Assembly (NCBI GenBank): GCA_003117195.1
Contig: BDSI01000086.1
Coordinates: 372,001-436,000, forward strand
From: Eudorina sp. 2006-703-Eu-15
Lineage: Eukaryota; Chlorophyta; Chlorophyceae; Chlamydomonadales; Volvocaceae
DNA: 64,000 nt
Direction of reading: 5' to 3'
Part shown: in pieces, positions 59,201 through 64,000 of the stretch
How the letters are laid out: the number at the start of each line of letters is the position of its first letter
Numbering within the stretch: position 1 is the stretch's first letter
The notes under the pieces: model-generated
Databases searched by the model: none
Seen by the model: only the letters and a program-made list of their open reading frames with translations
What the model was told of the DNA's origin: nothing
Position numbers and translations under genes: made by a program

Positions 59201-62200
59201 CCTCACCCCGCCCGCCCACACACGACACACCCCCGCGCAGGAGCCCGACTCGGACTCTGTGCCCCTGGCCACGGCTGCGTCCGCCCCCGTCGCCGGCACC
59301 CACTGCCAGGCCGCCTCACCCCAGCTGGCGCCCATCCCCTCGACCCTTTCCCGGGGCATGGCTAGCCCGCAACCCAACCGCCCCAACCGCCACAACCAAC
59401 GCTTTGCGTCGCCGGACGGTACCTCCGGCGCCGTTGCCACCGTCAGCTCCATCCACGGCCTCTCCATCCCGGTTGCCAGCCCCGGTCCCAGCCCCGGTCC
59501 CGGCACCGGCCCCGGCACCGGCCCCGGCCCCAGCACCGGCCCCAGCACCGGCCCCGGCACCGGCCCCGGACTATTGGCGGCGGCCGCCGCCACTCTGCGG
59601 CAGAGCTTGATGCGGGCGGCCTCCCTGGCGTCATCCATGCGGCTGATGTCGCCGCGGGGGTCGTTCACCCGGCGGATTGACGGGGCGGCGGCGGGGGGGC
59701 CGGGGGGGCCGGGGGGGACGGGCGGGCGGTTCAGCATTGACGTGGATGCGCCCATCCTTTTTAAGGTGCGTTGTGCGCACGTGCCTTGGAAGGCAGGCAA
59801 GGCAGGGCATGGCGTGTGCGTGATGTGGTTTCTGTGTGCGTTGGGGGCCGGGGAGGGAGGGTGGGGGGAAGGTAGGAGCGGGGACGTAGACCCCTAGGAG
59901 CCTGAGGGGAGCTCGGGGGATGGGAGAGGAGTGTGGGGCAGGTCGTGCTTGAGGGCTGGGCAGGTCTTGCTTGAGGGCTGGGCAGGTCGTGCTTGAGGGC
60001 TGGGCAGGTCGTGCTTGAGGGCTGGGCAGGTCTTGCTTGAGGGCTGGGCAGGTCGTGCTTGAGGGCTGGGCAAATAGTGCTTGAGGGCTGGGCAGGTCTT
60101 GCTTGAGGGCTGGGCAAGTCGTGAATGAGGGCTGGGCAGGGGCAGAAGTCACACAGGGGACAGGCACACGGACGGGCGCAGCTACACGCCCTTGAATGAC
60201 AAGCACGGCCGCGTTGCCTTCGTGCTGGTACGGCACACACACACACAGGTGCTCAGTTTTCTTTCACACACACACAGGTGTGGCCTCGGCACGGTCAGTA
60301 TATTGGAGGTTGGTTTGGGTCGGGCGGGTTGCATTTCTAACCACACAGGTGGCACACACCTCGGATCTGTACCTTGGAAAGCGCGGACCCCCAAATAACC
60401 CAAATTTACCACCAACCTACCCCCCTGCCCCTGCCCCTGCCCCTGCCCCTCCCCCTTTCCCCCCAAGGCGGACAACTCGGTCCCGGTGCCCGTGTGCCGC
60501 ATCGATCTGGATCCGGAGCCGTTGGACGAGCAACCCCCAACCGTCATCTCCCCACCGCGTCCCGTCCGGGTCTCTACCCTCCCACCCCACCAACGCCCCG
60601 CGGCTGCGGCCGCGACAGCAACTGCGGCTGTCGTAGCTGCAACCACAACCGCAACAGCAGCAGCCGCCCAACCGTCAACGGCAGCGGGCGGGGTCCCTGC
60701 TGCGCCGTACGGGTACGGCAGCGCTGGCCCCAGCCCCCGCCTGCCCAACCTCCGTCGGTCCTCGGGGGGTGCCGTGGCGCTTCCCTCGGGCGTCTTCCAC
60801 AGCAGTCAGGTGGTGGGGGGGCCGGGGCCGGGGCCGGGGACGACCACGGTGACCCGGGCGGAGACGATGGGCTCCTCCGCCACCGCCACCGCCACCGGCA
60901 CCGCCAGCTCCAGAGACCGGGTGGGTGGCTGGGTGGCTGGGTGGGTGGGGGTGCCCTAGGGGTGCGGGTGGGTGGGTGGGGGCGGATGTGGGTGGGTGGG
61001 TGGGTGGGTGGGTGGGTGGGTGGGTGGGCACATGGAGTCATCGCAGCCATCCCACCAACAACGCCCCTTTCGCGCCCATCCCACCAATTAGCGCTGTACC
61101 CTCCTTTCCAGCTTCATAGCCCCTCCTACCCACCCTCGCTCCAACCCTCCAACCCTCCAACCCTCCCCGCTCGCCCGCCAGATCTCCGGGGGTCTGTCGT
61201 CCATGGTACGACCCGCTCTGAGGGAGCTGCGCAACGCGGAGAGCTTCGGGCGGGCCATGAAGACGGTGAGGGGGGCCGGGGGGTGTGGGGTGGTGGGTGG
61301 GTGTCTCCAGGCTCTAGAGGCTGCTCGACGTGAACTCAGGCGGCCCCGCCCTTCAGACGCCCGCATGCCGATGGAGGGTTCATAAACCCGCACACACACA
61401 CGCACACACACACACACCTATGTTGCAATTCTAAACACACCTGCGGGTTGCAATTCTAAACACACACACACACACCCCTAACACCAACCCTGGAGTCATG
61501 GCCAGGCTGCGGTCCTGAGCCCGAGAGCGCGCGTCTGGACGGAGGGAGGGAATGGGGAAGGGAGGGGGTGAGTGAGTGAGTGGGTAAAAGAGGAGGGAGT
61601 GTTTTATTGGGATGGTGCTGTAGTGGGTCGGGGGGGTAGGGGGAGGGGCGGTGTCCTGGACTGACGTGAGGGGTCGCTGGGCGGAGCTGGGTGCGGGTGC
61701 GGGTGAAAGCGGGGAAGAGGGGACGGGCTTGAGCCCCCCCACACACCCTCCCACCCACACACCTACCCCACCCCCCCACCCCCCCACCCCCCGCCCTCCC
61801 TCAGATCGGGTCCCTGCTCCGCCAGCTGAACAAGGCCACCCTGCCCAAGTTCGGGCGGGGCAGTCAGTTCCAGTGGGTGTACGCGCTCACGGGGCAGGCG
61901 GGCAGCTGCATGTACATGGCGAGTGGGGGATTGTGGGGAGGGCGGGGGATAAGGGGGAGGGCGGGGCGGGGGGGGGGGGGCGGGGGAAGGAGGACGGAGG
62001 GCGGGGGGGGCGGGGGAAGGGGTACGGGTGCCAGGGGGCGGGGATCAGGGGAATGGCCGGCTGGCCTCACCGCGCTTCCGCCGGTCAGGCGAGCTCTAGG
62101 GGGTAGCTGGTGGGGAACGGGGGTGGGGCGGCAGTGTCCTGGGAAGGGAGGGCCTGGGGCCCTCTGTTGGTGGGGGTGGGTGGGTGGGTGTCGGGTTGGC

Positions 62201-63639
62201 CCCCGCGGCCGGGTGGGCTACCCGGGGGGGGTGGTTAGGGGGGGTGCCTACCTGGGAGGGTTGCCGGCCCATAACACGGTTTCCTGTGCTGTCCCGTACC
62301 GTGCAATGCCGTACCGTCCTGGCCACGCGTTACCCCCCGCCCTGTGCATCTTTCCCCCGTCCGCCAGGCGCCCGAGGTGTTCCGGGGGGAGCCGTACAAC
62401 GAGAAGGTGGATGGTGAGTGCGGCCGGGCCAGTCAGGGCCAGGCGAGGAAAGGTGCATTGACGAAGAGGGGGATAGGAAGAGAGGAGGAGGCGGAGGGAG
62501 ATTGAGGGCAGGGCGGCGGCGCGCTCCGACAGTGCCGAGGTGTGCCCTGCAGAACCCCGGGAAGGGACCAGGGGGCGAGGGCGCCTCTCAGCCTTGGAGC
62601 CCAGAGCTTCCCCCTCCCTCGTCCCTCCCCTGGGAAACCCCGGTGGACTCGCCCCTCCCCCTCCCCCGTCCCGCTGTGTCTGGGCTGTTTCTGTTTTATC
62701 CCCCGTCCCGCTCCCGGGCCCTCCTGCCCGCGCCTGCTCACGGCTCTCCCCCGGGCCATTCCTGACAGCCCTCCCCCGGGCCATTCCGCACCGCACATAG
62801 TCAGTCACCAACCCGGCGGTAGTTGTGCGACTGACGCAGCGACTGCGGCACTGTGGGAGGAGGGGGAGCTGCACCGCAACCGAGTGGCGAGCACCGCAGT
62901 GCTCACCCATGTGCCGCAGATGCGGATGGCGGGCGGCCCGGGAAGACCTGTCCTCTCCCTCCCCCCTGCCCCCCCTGGCCCCCCTACCAATTTCCTATAC
63001 CCCCTCCCTCCCCCCTGCCCCCCTGCCCCCAACCCCCCTGCCCTCCCCCCTTTGCCCCCTGCCCCCCTGCCCCCCAACCCCCCCTGCCCTCCCCCCCTTT
63101 GCCCCCCTGCCCCCTGCCCCCCACCCCCCCCCCCCTCCCCCCCTCCGGCCGCAGTGTTCTCTTTCGGTGTGATGATGTACGAGCTGCTGGCTCGGGAGCT
63201 GCTGCTGGTCAAGTACATGGGGGGCACCCGGGCGGGTCAGGAGCTGGGGGTGAAGGACCCGAGGCAGTACGCCAAGAAGGTGGGTGGAGGGGGTGGCGGG
63301 GGTGGCGGGGTGGCGGGTGGACGGGGGAGGGAGGGGTGGCTAGGGAGGACGTGTGTGTGGGGACAGGATGTGGGGTGGGCGAGGCTGGCGACGGTGGGGT
63401 GGGCCTTCTGTGTGTGTATGTGTATGTGTGTGTATGTGTGTTATTAGGCAGGCAGTGTATGTGTGTGTGTACGTGTGTTCGTGTCTCCACCCTCGTTGCT
63501 CGTCTCTCTCTTCCTCCCGACCCCCCCGACCCCCCCGACCCCTCCCGACCCTCCCGACCCCCCCGACCCTCAGGTGTGTGAGGGCTTCCGGCCGCCTCGC
63601 AACCCGCGCATCCCCGAGGCGCAGTGGCGGCTGATCCAG
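54837..63639 (+). CDS. Protein kinase with giant activation-segment insertion (3' end outside window)
   Basis: Exons: 54837-54946, 55046-55189, 55549-55651, 56316-56405, 56962-57024, 57555-57575, 57699-58874, 59241-59765, 60468-60920, 61182-61265, 61805-61918, 62368-62413, 63155-63279 and 63574-63639 (1040 codons so far, all phases closing). The Gly loop is VGKGGFATVW, VAIK-Lys is in CACKV (about 54), the alpha-C Glu in FIRECI (about 75), HRD in IIHRDIK (166-168), PEN at 171, DLG at 185-187 and APE in YMAPEVF (962-964), with DVFSFGVMMYELL after it. All catalytic residues are present, so it should be active; the style is Ser/Thr or TKL. About 774 residues of Ala/Gly/Ser/Pro-rich sequence separate DLG from APE. 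Whether 57576-57698 (in frame) is an intron is uncertain. Intron 11 needs a GC donor (ATG|GCGAGT). Earlier exons are possible, and the C-lobe continues past the window. Confidence 0.85.
55720..55853. repeat. (GGGGA)n microsatellite
   Basis: About 24 pentamer copies with a few interruptions, in intron 3 of the kinase gene. It gives Gly/Glu/Arg frames that are not coding. Confidence 0.96.
56678..56935. repeat. 24-bp minisatellite in the kinase gene
   Basis: About ten copies of a C-rich 24-bp unit (core CCCTACCCGCCCCTGGCCCC), ending about 25 bp before the acceptor at 56961/56962 (intron 4). Because 24 is a multiple of three, it reads open in all three frames. It is intronic because the kinase motif sequence runs directly from WLMQ (56405) to VASALQQ (56962). 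Confidence 0.95.
59935..60145. repeat. 22-bp minisatellite in the kinase gene
   Basis: About nine copies of GGGCAGGTCGTGCTTGAGGG plus CT, with regular GTC/GTCT variants, in intron 8 (59766-60467) of the kinase gene. Confidence 0.95.
60940..61027. repeat. (GGGT)n microsatellite
   Basis: Interrupted GGGT runs, with the longest perfect stretch at about 60989-61027, in intron 9 of the kinase gene just after the donor at 60920/60921. Confidence 0.93.
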
Positions 63640-64000
63640 GTGAGGTGCTGACTGGGGGGAGAGAAGGGGAGGGGCCAAGGTGTCTGTCTTCATTGACAAA
63701 AAGGGGGAAGGTGGGGGAAAGGTGCGGGTTTGGAATCTTGAGGATCTGGGGACCAGGGCGGTATGCATGGAGGGGTGTGTATCGTGCCATTGTACGGCAG
63801 AGACACGGGTTCCCCGGCTCCTGGCCTTGGCACCCGACCTCCCCGCTCCCCCCCCCCTGCGACCGACCCCGTGAATCGGGGTCCCCGCTTCTGGCCCCTG
63901 GGTTCCCATCCTATCGCCAACCCTCTTAAGCCCTCCCCCAGTTGCCGCCCTCCTCCCTGAGACACACCCATGTGCGGCTGCCCTGTCCCCGATCCCCATT
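63640..64000. other. Kinase intron, incomplete at window end
   Basis: This follows the donor at 63639/63640 (CAG|GTGAGG). No further exon with kinase C-lobe sequence is visible before the window stops, so the rest of the gene lies to the right. Confidence 0.6.

Noticed and set aside
60181..60225. Possible 45-nt kinase exon (YTPLNDKHGRVAFVL between AG and GT)
   Set aside because: The preceding kinase exon ends in phase 0, which would read a stop after five codons. The exon at 60468 joins directly in phase.

Overview
This window looks like nuclear DNA of a volvocine green alga (Chlamydomonas/Gonium/Volvox type). The basis is GC-rich sequence, short exons with GT-AG introns, long CA/TG tracts and minisatellites inside almost every long intron, Ser-Pro-rich and N-glycosylated secreted proteins, Ala/Gly/Gln-rich low-complexity coding, and L1-type retroelement remnants. 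There is no sign of a bacterial, organellar or viral replicon. I found no rRNA, tRNA or CRISPR array. Species assignment is inference.

Layout. (1) About 741-15321, minus strand: two tandem paralogous genes for secreted N-glycosylated proteins that look like beta-solenoids. The upstream copy (10370-15321) reconstructs completely (9 exons, 578 aa). The downstream copy (741-6140) keeps the same exon plan, but one splice junction next to a 21-bp minisatellite could not be closed. (2) 17711-18403 and 20617-23859, minus strand: a small and a large (1080 aa, intronless) disordered protein that share the same short conserved core. (3) 26582-36463, plus strand: a 14-exon papain-family cysteine protease of the 26/29-kDa type, with its catalytic residues intact (647 aa). 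(4) About 40655-48695, plus strand: an extracellular-matrix-like glycoprotein with an SP-rich spacer, propeller-like repeats and an unrecognised C-terminal domain. (5) 54837 to beyond the window end, plus strand: a protein kinase whose activation segment carries an insertion of about 770 residues.

The gaps between genes are lower in GC and hold mobile DNA: a hAT-type MITE with a perfect 8-bp target duplication, a roughly 690-bp TA-flanked inverted-repeat element, a 3'-anchored dispersed repeat family (two long copies and several stubs), and the 3' tail of an L1-type reverse transcriptase ORF in a protease intron. The octamer GTACGGCA (and its complement) is strikingly frequent throughout.

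The genes do not form an obvious pathway. Four of them (the beta-solenoid pair, the matrix glycoprotein and the protease with its signal peptide) enter the secretory pathway, so the locus is rich in cell-surface or vacuolar functions. Exon coordinates were derived by hand from splice consensus, phase and homology between paralogues. They need RNA evidence.
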